From an uncultured Alphaproteobacteria bacterium (GTDB lineage: Bacteria; Pseudomonadota; Alphaproteobacteria; RF32; CAG-239), in the NCBI GenBank assembly GCA_944392325.1, contig CALXWI010000012.1, forward strand, positions 1-36,980: a stretch of DNA of 36,980 bases, given 5' to 3'. A model generated the notes under the pieces. That model had not been told where the DNA came from and did no database searches. It saw only the letters and a list, made by a program, of their open reading frames with translations. This document shows, piece by piece, positions 13,262-21,600 of this stretch; the first letter of the stretch is position 1; each line of letters begins with the position of its first letter. A program made the translations under genes and the position numbers.

Positions 13262-14509
13262 TTACGGATTTACTGCGATTGGTGCTCCGGCGATAGAATA
13301 ATCGCTCTTTTTTAAGGCTTGTTCAAGCTGAGAACGATGTTTGCGGACGGCTAGAACATCCGGCAGAGGAGCTTGATACATGGCTATAACTGAAAACATT
13401 GCTCCTAGTTGTCCGCCCTTGGTATAATCTGGAAGTGACATCATTTCTTGGTTATAGACACCGCGTTGATAATGCTTGATGGAGGTAATTGCCGAGCTAT
13501 GCATGCGTGACACCCGATAAGCTTTAACCACACGGTCGCACGTTATAGCCCACTCATCAAGCGAAAATCCATCAGGACCAATGATTTGTATAAACTCGTT
13601 TTCAAGCCCCAACACCCTTATCCGCTGAGCCAACCGTTGGCAGGGGTTAACTAAATCTTTTAAGGTATTGAACGGCAAAGCTTGGTTGTTATCGGCTTCA
13701 TAAGCATTAATAAGCATACCGGCCTGAACCAGTTGTAAACGGCGATTGTCTTGAGATGCAAAAGTTTCTACTTTATCAAGCGTAGAGATAAATGCTCCGA
13801 CATCGGCTGCAGTCAGCGGGCTATCAGCCGAGGGATATAAAGTGCGGAGGTTATCTTCAAGCGGGCTTGCCTTTTGCCGATTGGGATAAAAATCTTGCGG
13901 GGGAACGACTTGCTTGATAAAGTCAAAAAACTTTTGATTATATTGGAGCTTGGGGCTTGGGCGCGGAGCAATGCCAACCTGCTCTATTCCGGCGTCATAA
14001 TCAGGCCAAACCTCAGGCATAAGCAGATAATACAGATGCGGAGACAAAAACTCCAAATCCGGAATATCTTGCAGCTGCGGAGCGATGCGCTGGGGAAATT
14101 GGTTTTTGGTTTCTTTGATGCCGGAGAGGTTTAAGATTTTTTCCGGCATATTGGGAACGGTGTGCAGATAGGGACCAATGTAGGGATAGGTTTCAGGCGG
14201 GAGAGCCTCTATGGTCGCCATAAGCATATCCTCGGCCTCCGGCTTTAAGCGTTTATCTGTTCCTCCATACAAAACTATGGTTTGGGCAAAGACGTCATCA
14301 AACTTATGACCGATATTCCACGAGAAATCGTATTTGCGGTCGTAAATATTATTTTTGACATAGCGTTGTTTGAGCTCAGCAAAGCTGGGCAGCGGAGAGC
14401 CCAAATCTACGGCAAATATTTTAGCAAAATCAGGAGTTTGATTAAGCGGGGCTGCCAAAGCAACCCCAGCCCATAAAGAAAATATTGCAGTAGTAAGTTT
14501 GAGCTTCAT
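13262..14509 (-). CDS. Hypothetical secreted protein, about 415 residues
   Basis: I recognise no family. The N terminus is a typical signal peptide (MKLKLTTAIFSLWAGVALA, cut before APLNQ). The mature part has no membrane segment. It contains two Cys residues (in NPCQRLAQ and ITCDRVV) that could form a periplasmic disulphide. The ATG at 14509 is taken as the start; an in-frame GTG at 14512 is possible. It begins only a few nucleotides after the stop of the DUF4139 gene, so the two form a translationally close pair and probably act together in the periplasm or outer membrane. Confidence 0.75.
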   Translation of the reverse strand: MKLKLTTAIFSLWAGVALAAPLNQTPDFAKIFAVDLGSPLPSFAELKQRYVKNNIYDRKYDFSWNIGHKFDDVFAQTIVLYGGTDKRLKPEAEDMLMATIEALPPETYPYIGPYLHTVPNMPEKILNLSGIKETKNQFPQRIAPQLQDIPDLEFLSPHLYYLLMPEVWPDYDAGIEQVGIAPRPSPKLQYNQKFFDFIKQVVPPQDFYPNRQKASPLEDNLRTLYPSADSPLTAADVGAFISTLDKVETFASQDNRRLQLVQAGMLINAYEADNNQALPFNTLKDLVNPCQRLAQRIRVLGLENEFIQIIGPDGFSLDEWAITCDRVVKAYRVSRMHSSAITSIKHYQRGVYNQEMMSLPDYTKGGQLGAMFSVIAMYQAPLPDVLAVRKHRSQLEQALKKSDYSIAGAPIAVNP

Positions 14510-14516
14510 CACTATC

Positions 14517-15968
14517 TTAAGCTTTTTTGTTTAAACGAACTTTGAAGCGTAGAGTTTCGGAACCGTTGGCAGGTACACTAACCGTCCAAACCGCTGTGGA
14601 AATATTTTTCTTCTCGCTTTTGATGCTTTCGGAAATCATATCCCAAGAGATACCGCTAAAGTTCTGCGTAAACTCGACTTCTACGGCTTCGGATTTGGCA
14701 TTGTTAAAGGTTATTTCGGCAGAAACCTCACTAATATCATCGGAGATTTTGGTTCCAACGGTGGTTTTGCCGTGGGCATAAATATCTGATGTTGTACCTA
14801 AAGAGAGCTCTGCTTTTTCGCCAATAGCGAGTTGGCTTAAATTGCTTTCGCCAATAAACTGCATTTGTCCGCTTTTATCATTTTCAAAAAAGCGGATGGT
14901 GCCTTTGGGCATAGCCTCTCCCAAACCGTTGGCCTGGGTATTATGCAAGACGTAGACAACCTCAGGATTGGCTTTTTCAAATTCGGCCTCGCGGGTCATG
15001 CTGCCTAAATATAACGGTGAGCGGAGTTTGTATTCTTTAGTATATTTTACTTTTTTCTTTTCCATTAGGCTGACTTGCTTAGTCTGCTGATTTTTGAGAG
15101 TGGTAGTTGATGGCAGAGTATACAAATAATAGTCGGACAGCGCCTCCTGAGTAGGCATAGCACTGCTTTCGGCAACGGCATCCATTGCCATACCGGCCGA
15201 AGCTTTATAAAGCGATGCATTCAACATACGCGGAGCAATGGGGGCAACCTGGCGGACCTGGCCGGCTATGAGTTGGACCTGCGCGTTATTATAATCAATA
15301 CCGGAATTATTTTGCAGAGTAACCCAGCCGTTGAGGCTCAAAGTATCTGACTTCCGAAGATCGGCAACGTAATCGGCTTTCCAGCTTAAGCCGGAAGTTA
15401 AGTAAGCAAGTTCTAAATCTTTGTCTTTTTGAGCGGAATCGCTTTTTAAATCGACAACCAAAGTTGGCTTGTTACGTAAGCCGGAAGGAATCTCCTCAAA
15501 GATAATACGCCCCGGGAAATTGGTTTCAATGCCATAGGCAAATTTTAAGACCGGACGTCCATAAGTGCTGGTATCAATAATTTGGGCAGTATCGTAGACT
15601 GTTTCTCCGCTCTGTTCATTATAAAGTGCGGTTTTGACTTGTTTGCCGACAGAATTGTTCAAGATATTTTCCGGGGTCATCAAATTATAGTCATAATTCT
15701 GCTCCAAGACTTTGACGTTAGCTCCCCAGAGCATTGCTGTTTCGGGGCGGATTTGCGAAGATACACCTTCAAAGGCAATCTTATTTTCACCCTCTGTCAG
15801 ATTGACTTTGCGAGTATCTCTGACAAAAGCTAAGTTGTCATTATAGATACTTAATTGTACATTTTGAGAATTGTTGCTGTTGATAAGTGTTTCTACATCG
15901 GCGGCGCTCAAATTGCCGGACATCAAGAGGCTTGATGCTAATAAACTGAAAAGGTATTTTTTGTTCAT
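14517..15968 (-). CDS. DUF4139 domain-containing exported protein
   Basis: This is a predicted periplasmic or outer-membrane-associated protein of about 483 residues. The start is taken at the ATG at 15968, because GGAG lies 7 nt upstream and a signal peptide (MNKKYLFSLLASSLLMSGNLSA, then AD) begins there; the frame stays open 27 codons further upstream. The body resembles the DUF4139 family: an N-terminal strand-rich part (LAFVRDTRKVNLTEGENKIAFEGVSSQIRPET), then LTSGLSWKADYVADL and LNGWVTLQNNSGIDYNNAQVQLIAG. It closes with an immunoglobulin-like segment (VPANGSETLRFKVRLNKK). The function of the family is poorly known. It is the first gene of a two-gene unit with the secreted protein downstream. 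Confidence 0.85.
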   Translation of the reverse strand: MNKKYLFSLLASSLLMSGNLSAADVETLINSNNSQNVQLSIYNDNLAFVRDTRKVNLTEGENKIAFEGVSSQIRPETAMLWGANVKVLEQNYDYNLMTPENILNNSVGKQVKTALYNEQSGETVYDTAQIIDTSTYGRPVLKFAYGIETNFPGRIIFEEIPSGLRNKPTLVVDLKSDSAQKDKDLELAYLTSGLSWKADYVADLRKSDTLSLNGWVTLQNNSGIDYNNAQVQLIAGQVRQVAPIAPRMLNASLYKASAGMAMDAVAESSAMPTQEALSDYYLYTLPSTTTLKNQQTKQVSLMEKKKVKYTKEYKLRSPLYLGSMTREAEFEKANPEVVYVLHNTQANGLGEAMPKGTIRFFENDKSGQMQFIGESNLSQLAIGEKAELSLGTTSDIYAHGKTTVGTKISDDISEVSAEITFNNAKSEAVEVEFTQNFSGISWDMISESIKSEKKNISTAVWTVSVPANGSETLRFKVRLNKKA

Positions 15969-16058
15969 AACTATCTCCGCTTTGTTAAATTTTTGAGTAG
16001 TATACACGAAATATCCTAAAAAATCATAAAAAAAATATTTTAATTGCAAATTACTCTA

Positions 16059-16063
16059 GACTC
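16059..16063. promoter_or_regulatory. GANTC site upstream of gcrA
   Basis: GACTC lies about 60 nt upstream of the gcrA start. CcrM methylates GANTC in many alphaproteobacteria and GcrA responds to it. The site is seen; its use here is inference, since GANTC occurs often by chance. Confidence 0.3.
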
Positions 16064-16123
16064 GCAAAAAATATTACAATATTATAGAGGCAGATTTGAA
16101 TTATAAGCTTAAGGAGATTTGTT

Positions 16124-16729
16124 ATGGCTTGGACAGACCAAATGGTTGAAGACCTTAGAAAAATGTGGAAAGAAGGATTAACAACCGGAGAAATCGGCAG
16201 AAGGCTTGGAGTTTCAAAGAACTCTATTGTCGGTAAAGTTCACCGTTTGGGATTATCCGGACGCCCTTCTCCGATTAAGAAAAAAGCTGACGGAGAGCCG
16301 GCAAAATCTCGAGAACCAAAGAGCTCTGTAAAGACTGAAGCGGCTTCTAAACCAAAAGCAGAAAAACAAAGCGTATCTGCCGAAAAAACGGCAACAGCAG
16401 CTTCGACTCCAAAACCTAAAGATAAAGTAGAAAAAAATGAGCCTGTTGAAGAGAACAAAGTTATTGCCTCTTCAACTGTAAATGAAGAACGTTCGTTTAA
16501 AACCCGTGAAAGCGAAATGCAGTTTATGTTCAGAAGTGAAGCTGCTCATTCTTTATCTCCCAGTGGGTTTACCTCTTTAACATCTTTAGACAATCACACT
16601 TGCAGATGGCCGATAGGTGACCCCAAAGATGAAAACTTCCATTTTTGTGGGAAAAAAGTTCGCCTTGGACAGACTTATTGTGAAGAACATGCTGCCTTGG
16701 CTTATGTAAAACCTAACACAAAGAAATAA
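16124..16729 (+). CDS. gcrA: GcrA cell cycle regulator
   Basis: GcrA is a sigma70-associated transcription factor that controls cell-cycle genes at CcrM-methylated GANTC sites in alphaproteobacteria. The 201-residue product has the N-terminal helix-turn-helix (WTDQMVEDLRKMWKEGLTTGEIGRRLG, then SIVGKVHRLGLSGR). The linker of about 90 residues is rich in Lys, Ala and Pro and disordered. The C-terminal module CRWPIGDPKDENFHFCGKKV to TYCEEHAALAY contains the Cys/His cluster. AAGGAGA lies about 6 nt before the ATG. It points the same way as motA and motB just downstream but with a gap of 63 nt. It is one of the best lineage markers in the window. Confidence 0.96.
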   Translation: MAWTDQMVEDLRKMWKEGLTTGEIGRRLGVSKNSIVGKVHRLGLSGRPSPIKKKADGEPAKSREPKSSVKTEAASKPKAEKQSVSAEKTATAASTPKPKDKVEKNEPVEENKVIASSTVNEERSFKTRESEMQFMFRSEAAHSLSPSGFTSLTSLDNHTCRWPIGDPKDENFHFCGKKVRLGQTYCEEHAALAYVKPNTKK

Positions 16730-16792
16730 CTTTTTAACTATTGTTGTGTAGTATTTGTGTCAGTATGATATTTTAATATAGGATTATATGCA

Positions 16793-17623
16793 ATGTCTTT
16801 AGGTACTTGGTTTGGCTTTATCGGCGGTTTTGCTATGGTTATCGGCTCTATTTTGTTTGCGACAGATAGACCTATGGCTTTTATTGATATTCCTAGCGTG
16901 ATTGTGGTGGTTGGCGGAACAATTATGGCTTGCTTTATTTCTTATGAAATGAAGACTGCTTTATCTGCTTTCAAGACTATGGGAAGAGCTTTCAAAAAGT
17001 ACAAGGACATTGAAAGCCCTATGAAAGATGAAGTCGGTAGAATCGTCAAATGGGGATATATAATTCAGAAAAACGGTCTGCAAGGTTTGGAAAATGAAAT
17101 TACCGACTCCTTGCGCAAGGACAACCCTTTCTTGGCATATGGCGCTGATTTGGTGGTCACCGGCTACACAGGAACCGAAATTATGCAAATTTTGGAGCAT
17201 ATGATGGAATCGCAATCAGAGCGTGAGCGTTTGTTAACCAGTGCTTTGATGAAGATGGGTGGTGATGCTCCGGCTTTTGGTATGCTTGGTACCTTAATCG
17301 GTTTGGTTATTATGCTCAGCGATATGTCTGCTGATCCGGCTTCTATTGGTCCGGCTATGGCGGTGGCTTTGATTACGACTTTCTATGGTGTTATTATGGC
17401 GCGTTTATTCTGTATTCCATTGGCGACCAAAATGAATGTGCGTCTTGACCGGACTGACTTTAAAAATACTTTACAAATGAATGGTTTGGTTTTGTTGGCG
17501 GAGAGAAAAAGCCCTCGTTATATTCAAGATAAGTTGAACTCGTTTGTTGATTTCTCTGACCAATTCTTAATTGACCGCGACTTGAATCGTGAAGCTATGA
17601 ATTCAGGATCTGCTGAAGCGTAG
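16793..17623 (+). CDS. motA: Flagellar motor stator protein MotA
   Basis: MotA is the membrane subunit of the flagellar stator and works with MotB to couple ion flow to torque. The 276-residue product resembles the MotA/PomA branch. It has two N-terminal membrane segments (about residues 4-22 and 32-50), a cytoplasmic loop with charged helices, then two more membrane segments. These contain GDAPAFGMLGTLIGLVIML and GPAMAVALITTFYGVIMARLF, the signature regions with the conserved Pro. A TolQ/ExbB protein would be shorter in the first loop and is less likely. It lies 31 nt upstream of motB. No other flagellar genes are in the window, so whether the cell swims cannot be judged. Confidence 0.93.
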   Translation: MSLGTWFGFIGGFAMVIGSILFATDRPMAFIDIPSVIVVVGGTIMACFISYEMKTALSAFKTMGRAFKKYKDIESPMKDEVGRIVKWGYIIQKNGLQGLENEITDSLRKDNPFLAYGADLVVTGYTGTEIMQILEHMMESQSERERLLTSALMKMGGDAPAFGMLGTLIGLVIMLSDMSADPASIGPAMAVALITTFYGVIMARLFCIPLATKMNVRLDRTDFKNTLQMNGLVLLAERKSPRYIQDKLNSFVDFSDQFLIDRDLNREAMNSGSAEA

Positions 17624-17654
17624 TTGAAGCTGTAAATAGCTAAAGGTGGATTAA

Positions 17655-18311
17655 ATGAAGAAAAGAACTGAAGATGCTATTGACGAATCGTGGATGAACA
17701 CATACGGCGATATGGTGACATTGTTGCTGTGTTTCTTCGTGATGATGTTAGCAGCTTCCAGCGTTGATATGGCTAAGTTTGAACAGATTCAGGCCGGCAT
17801 GCAGGAAGGTGTGGGAAAAGTTAAGGTTTCTAGACCGATTGAGATGATGATGGTAGAGCTCAGTGATGATATTCAGTCTATGGATATGAGCGATGAGGTT
17901 TCTATCGGAAGCGATGTTCAGGGCGTGGTCTTGGAATTTGGCGGAGATACTTTTTTTGATGAAAACTCGGCTGAGTTAAAGCCAACTGCAATTCCGGTGT
18001 TGAAGAGAATTGCCGCTACCTTACAGTCTGACCGATATATAAAATTTGACTTCAGTATTGAAGGTCATACCAGCAATAAAAAAGTAGCTGGAGATAAGTA
18101 TCCTTCAAACTGGGAATTATCTGCGGCTCGTGCGGCTACTGTAGCCAGATTTTTTGAAGAAAGAGGAATTGCTAGAACCAGACTGAAGATTTCAGGTTTT
18201 TATGATAATGTGCCTAAATATCCGAACTTGGATCCGTTCGGTGAGCCAATCCCTCAAAATCAGGCTAAAAACCAACGTGTGGTTATCCATATTGAACCTA
18301 GGTTTAATTAA
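17655..18311 (+). CDS. motB: Flagellar motor stator protein MotB, short form
   Basis: MotB is the peptidoglycan-anchoring stator subunit. The 218-residue product has one N-terminal membrane helix (about residues 18-36) holding the ion-carrying Asp19 in TYGDMVTLLLCFFVMM. A short linker follows, and then an OmpA/MotB domain (about residues 95-215) with FEERGIARTRLKISG and the ending QAKNQRVVIHIEP. At 218 residues it is much shorter than the 308-residue Escherichia coli protein, mainly by loss of linker. It pairs with motA directly upstream and the unit ends in a terminator. Confidence 0.92.
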   Translation: MKKRTEDAIDESWMNTYGDMVTLLLCFFVMMLAASSVDMAKFEQIQAGMQEGVGKVKVSRPIEMMMVELSDDIQSMDMSDEVSIGSDVQGVVLEFGGDTFFDENSAELKPTAIPVLKRIAATLQSDRYIKFDFSIEGHTSNKKVAGDKYPSNWELSAARAATVARFFEERGIARTRLKISGFYDNVPKYPNLDPFGEPIPQNQAKNQRVVIHIEPRFN

Positions 18312-18312
18312 T

Positions 18313-18346
18313 AAAAAAAGAGCTTCAATTAAGAAGCTCTTTTTTT
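18313..18346. terminator. Bidirectional terminator between motB and the solenoid gene
   Basis: A 13-bp stem, A-rich at one base and T-rich at the other, gives a T-run on both strands. It serves motB on the plus strand and could also serve the convergent gene at 18391. Confidence 0.88.
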
Positions 18347-18390
18347 GAGGGTGGTTATTTATTAAAAGGAAATAAGGTATCCCAAATTGA

Positions 18391-19659
18391 TTAAAAGTAA
18401 GCTTTGGGCAATATATAGTTTTTGAAATAAAAATAAGCATAGTGGCGTTTTTTGAGAATTTTTATTGGCTTACCACTGCCAATGATTTTGCATTCGTTAC
18501 GAAGCGGCAATTTTAGCAAGGTAAGCATTTTGCAATCACTAAAAATCATTTCACCTTGGCAGGGAGACAAGGCGCGGACATACGCAATGGAAGACTCTCG
18601 AAAATCAGCCGAACCACAAAAACCAGAATCATATTTCACAAGTCGAATCGAGCGACAAGATACAAGCTCTATAGCTCCGGAAGCTGATTTACCAAATTCG
18701 ATACGGGATATAGTTTGGCTATTGCTTAAATCTATATGACCAGAGAAAGATGCCCCGACAAACAATTTCCGCACACCTTGTTTTGGGTTGGGGTTGCGTC
18801 CTTTTAGAAATCCGGAGTAATTATTTCCGATTGCAAAATATGGGGCATATATGGAAGAGCTTTCGATATGGCTTTGACTGTCATGACCAATAGACAAAGG
18901 CCTAAAGCTGACGCATCTGTTGAGTTTAATATGCCCTGAAGAATTATTACCGATGGATAGCCCGTTCAAATATGACTGACCGATAGACAGGCTGCCTTGA
19001 AAATTATGACCAATAACTAAAGACAACGGCTTGGTTCCATAGATATAAGAGATTTCAGCCTGGGCGTCATGGCCTAGAACAAATTTTTTGATATCACTAT
19101 TATTCAAAAAGATTTTGCCGGTAAAATTATTGCCAACCAACAACTGTTTAATAAGATGATTATCGCGCAGATTAATATTAATGTTGGAATTATTACCAAT
19201 TTTTAATTTTTTGATTTGGGCGCCGATAGTTTCAAGGGTAAGGCTTTGGATATTATCCGGAAGGGAAAGGTTATGGATACTAAGACTATTAATAGCTAAA
19301 GTTTTATCACGGTTATTTTGTAATAATGAGATATAGCGCCCTCTCCTGAGATCAGGAAAAGTAACATACTGCTCAGAGCCGTCGTGGTAACGAATGATAC
19401 TAATGCCTAAGGTATGAGCAGCTTCAGCTGATACATACCAGCCAGAGGAAATGATAAATTGAGCTAAATAATTTAACAGCCGACGAGAAAGATTGCGGGT
19501 TTGGTGATAACGAACCGAGACGATATGGTTATTGACCTTTTCAATAAATACCAAAATCAGCCCATCTCTGCGCCGCAGAATATAGGTATTCTCCTTTCCG
19601 GACATGGGTTCAATAGCATAACGCCAACTAATTTTATGAATGATTTTGTCTTTAGGCAT
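18391..19659 (-). CDS. Repeat protein with about 12 solenoid-like IGxN repeats
   Basis: I do not recognise this family. The 422-residue product has an N-terminal domain of about 150 residues (including ILRRRDGLILVFIEKV and a Trp/Tyr-rich patch). From about residue 148, some 12 repeats of 20-22 residues follow, of the form IxxLxIGNNxxGxIxLxxSx. Examples are IKQLLVGNNFTGKIFLNNSD, LNGLSIGNNSSGHIKLNRC and VRKLFVGASFSGHIDLSNSQ. The spacing and alternating hydrophobic residues suggest a right-handed beta-solenoid. There is no signal peptide, so the protein is probably cytoplasmic. The last repeats decay, and the protein ends in a basic, Tyr-rich tail. It is transcribed alone, convergent with motB. 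Confidence 0.8.
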   Translation of the reverse strand: MPKDKIIHKISWRYAIEPMSGKENTYILRRRDGLILVFIEKVNNHIVSVRYHQTRNLSRRLLNYLAQFIISSGWYVSAEAAHTLGISIIRYHDGSEQYVTFPDLRRGRYISLLQNNRDKTLAINSLSIHNLSLPDNIQSLTLETIGAQIKKLKIGNNSNININLRDNHLIKQLLVGNNFTGKIFLNNSDIKKFVLGHDAQAEISYIYGTKPLSLVIGHNFQGSLSIGQSYLNGLSIGNNSSGHIKLNRCVSFRPLSIGHDSQSHIESSSIYAPYFAIGNNYSGFLKGRNPNPKQGVRKLFVGASFSGHIDLSNSQTISRIEFGKSASGAIELVSCRSIRLVKYDSGFCGSADFRESSIAYVRALSPCQGEMIFSDCKMLTLLKLPLRNECKIIGSGKPIKILKKRHYAYFYFKNYILPKAYF

Positions 19660-19776
19660 AGTCTTAATCCGTAGTTTTTTGTATGTTAGTCGTCAAGATT
19701 TAAAACTGTATTAATAATGTTTTTGTTTGCTAATTTTTTTTACATAGTGTATGCAGATAAATAGGGAGATAAACAC

Positions 19777-20790
19777 ATGAAAAAAATTATTCATATCTCA
19801 AATTTTAATATGCTGCGCTTTAAGGGATGTTTTATGTGCGGTATGCCGATTAAAATATCTAACGGGCTGACACGTAACGGATATTACGTAATGAATTATC
19901 CGGACCGCGACTTGTGCCGAATGTTTGGATATGGGCATATGAACTTTTTAGGCAAACGGCGCATAAATCAGCATTTGATTGAATATTGCAAGGCGACCAA
20001 ACCAGATGCATTATTTATTGGGCATGCAGATGTGATTAAGCTAGAGACATTACTTGAAATAAAAAAGATGTTTCCGGATTTAAGAATTTTGCAATGGAGT
20101 TGTGATTGGATTGTGCCGCAATATGCTGAAAGAAACATCACTGCTTTGAAAAAGTATTTGCCGGCGGTAGATGTACTAATGATTACAACGGGTGATAAAA
20201 AACTGTTGGCTCAATTTGAAAATGGACATACTAAAGTTGAATATCTTCCCAATATTGCCGACAAGTCAATTGAGACAGGTAAAGCTTTTTTGGAAGATGA
20301 TACTGAATATGACTTGCTATTGGCGGCAAATACAGGAAAGCGCCAATTTGCCGGACAAGATGAAGAATTGGATAATATTGTGGATGAAGTAAATGCTCGT
20401 ATTCCGAATATTAAGTGGCTGTTAGCCGGTTTGAAAGGATGTCCGACGTTGAATGGTTCTGAATATATTGATCTGCTAGGCAAAACGGCTATGGGGCTAA
20501 ATTTGAGCAGATTAAATAACATATACCACTATTCATCAGACCGAATGGTACATATTATGGCTAACGGAGGGTTAGCTTTTATTGACCGCAGGACAGGTTT
20601 TAATGATGTGTTCAGCGAAGACGAAGCCGCTTTTTATACAGAACGAGAAGAATTTTTTGACAAGCTTAAATTCTTCAAAAACAATAATCAAGCGCGCCAA
20701 AAAACTGCGCAAGCAGGATATGAAAAAATACATAAAGAGTTTAATGACATCATAATCACCAAAAAAATGGCTGATTTGTTGTTCAAGTAA
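19777..20790 (+). CDS. Glycosyltransferase-like protein (CgeB / GT1-like C-terminal domain)
   Basis: This is a predicted cytoplasmic GT-B-fold glycosyltransferase of 337 residues. The N-terminal half holds Rossmann-like segments (KKIIHISNFN, ALFIGHADVIKLETLLEIKKMFPDLRILQWSCDW). The C-terminal half resembles the Glyco_trans_1_2 domain: IKWLLAGLKG, GLNLSRLNN, RMVHIMANGGLAFIDRRTGFNDVF and a closing helix KTAQAGYEKIHKEFND. The donor and acceptor cannot be read from sequence; a role in surface polysaccharide or glycan synthesis is likely. GGGAGA lies upstream of the ATG. It converges with an acyltransferase gene that may modify the same kind of surface sugar. Confidence 0.82.
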   Translation: MKKIIHISNFNMLRFKGCFMCGMPIKISNGLTRNGYYVMNYPDRDLCRMFGYGHMNFLGKRRINQHLIEYCKATKPDALFIGHADVIKLETLLEIKKMFPDLRILQWSCDWIVPQYAERNITALKKYLPAVDVLMITTGDKKLLAQFENGHTKVEYLPNIADKSIETGKAFLEDDTEYDLLLAANTGKRQFAGQDEELDNIVDEVNARIPNIKWLLAGLKGCPTLNGSEYIDLLGKTAMGLNLSRLNNIYHYSSDRMVHIMANGGLAFIDRRTGFNDVFSEDEAAFYTEREEFFDKLKFFKNNNQARQKTAQAGYEKIHKEFNDIIITKKMADLLFK

Positions 20791-20822
20791 AAAAATAGCT
20801 CCGATTAAGGAGCTATTTTTTT
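20791..20822. terminator. Bidirectional terminator between the glycosyltransferase and acyltransferase genes
   Basis: A 12-bp perfect stem (AAAAATAGCTCC with GGAGCTATTTTT) around a 6-nt loop ends two convergent genes. It overlaps the stop codon of the minus-strand gene. Confidence 0.9.
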
Positions 20823-21423
20823 AGGCTTTGAGTTCAGGCTTAAAGCCTTCAATAATTATGCTTTTACCGGGGCCTACCAAATGAAACTGATTGTTGGCAG
20901 CTTTTTGAAGGTAGTTATCTTTGTCCCTCCAGCCGATAATCTTAGCAGGATTGCCACCAACTATAGCGCAATCCGGAACACTTTTAGTGACTACAGCCCC
21001 TGCCCCCACGATGGCGCCTTTACCAATACGGACTCCGGGAAGAATAATACTACAAGAGCCAATCCAATTATCTCCGGCGATTTCAACATTTTGAACTACA
21101 CTATCATATGAATAAGGAAACATATCTAGATTTTTATGGTCATGATTGCTAGTAAAGACAATTACTTTTTCACCTATGGCAACGTGGTCACCGATGGTAA
21201 TTTTACCAATAGCTAGTAATCTTACTTGCTCGCCAATATAACAATCGTTATGAATAAAAATATTTTGAGCATTGTCCAAATTGGCAGAGCGGCGAATAAT
21301 AACATTATCCCCTGCACTACCAAGCTTAAAATAATTAATATTTTTAATCTGATTGCGAAAATGTTTACGCCATTTTTTGACAGGCATAACGATTGATAAA
21401 AGGTGGGCTAACTTTTGATTCAT
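20821..21423 (-). CDS. Hexapeptide-repeat acyltransferase (LbH / NodL-like)
   Basis: This is a predicted O-acetyl or acyl transferase of 200 residues with a left-handed beta-helix. Hexapeptide repeats run from about residue 38 to 165: GDNVIIRRSANLD, GKITIGDHVAIGEKV, then GDNWIGSCSIILPGVRIGKGAIVGAGAVVTKSVPDCAIVGGNPAKIIG. SNHDHKN contains the catalytic-type His of the NodL/LacA group. The N-terminal basic segment (KKWRKHFRNQIKN) may touch the membrane. The substrate is likely a sugar of a surface glycan. It converges with the glycosyltransferase at 19777. Confidence 0.88.
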   Translation of the reverse strand: MNQKLAHLLSIVMPVKKWRKHFRNQIKNINYFKLGSAGDNVIIRRSANLDNAQNIFIHNDCYIGEQVRLLAIGKITIGDHVAIGEKVIVFTSNHDHKNLDMFPYSYDSVVQNVEIAGDNWIGSCSIILPGVRIGKGAIVGAGAVVTKSVPDCAIVGGNPAKIIGWRDKDNYLQKAANNQFHLVGPGKSIIIEGFKPELKA

Positions 21424-21600
21424 ATCTAATCCTCTTTAATATTGGTATGAATAATTGTAATGTTAACAGCCGTAATGTCAATTTGTTTTGTGTATTTTTA
21501 TAGCAATAATTGTATATCTCTAAGATTTTACTTTATTTTTTGCTTTTTATGTGTAATATATGAGGCTATTGTTATTAATAGGGACGTAAAAACTTTAATT

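Noticed and set aside
21460-21600. The upstream 47-codon extension of the DUF21/CBS protein.
   Set aside because: It is AT-rich, ahead of the usual family start, and does not look coding, so the start was placed at 21601, though not with certainty.
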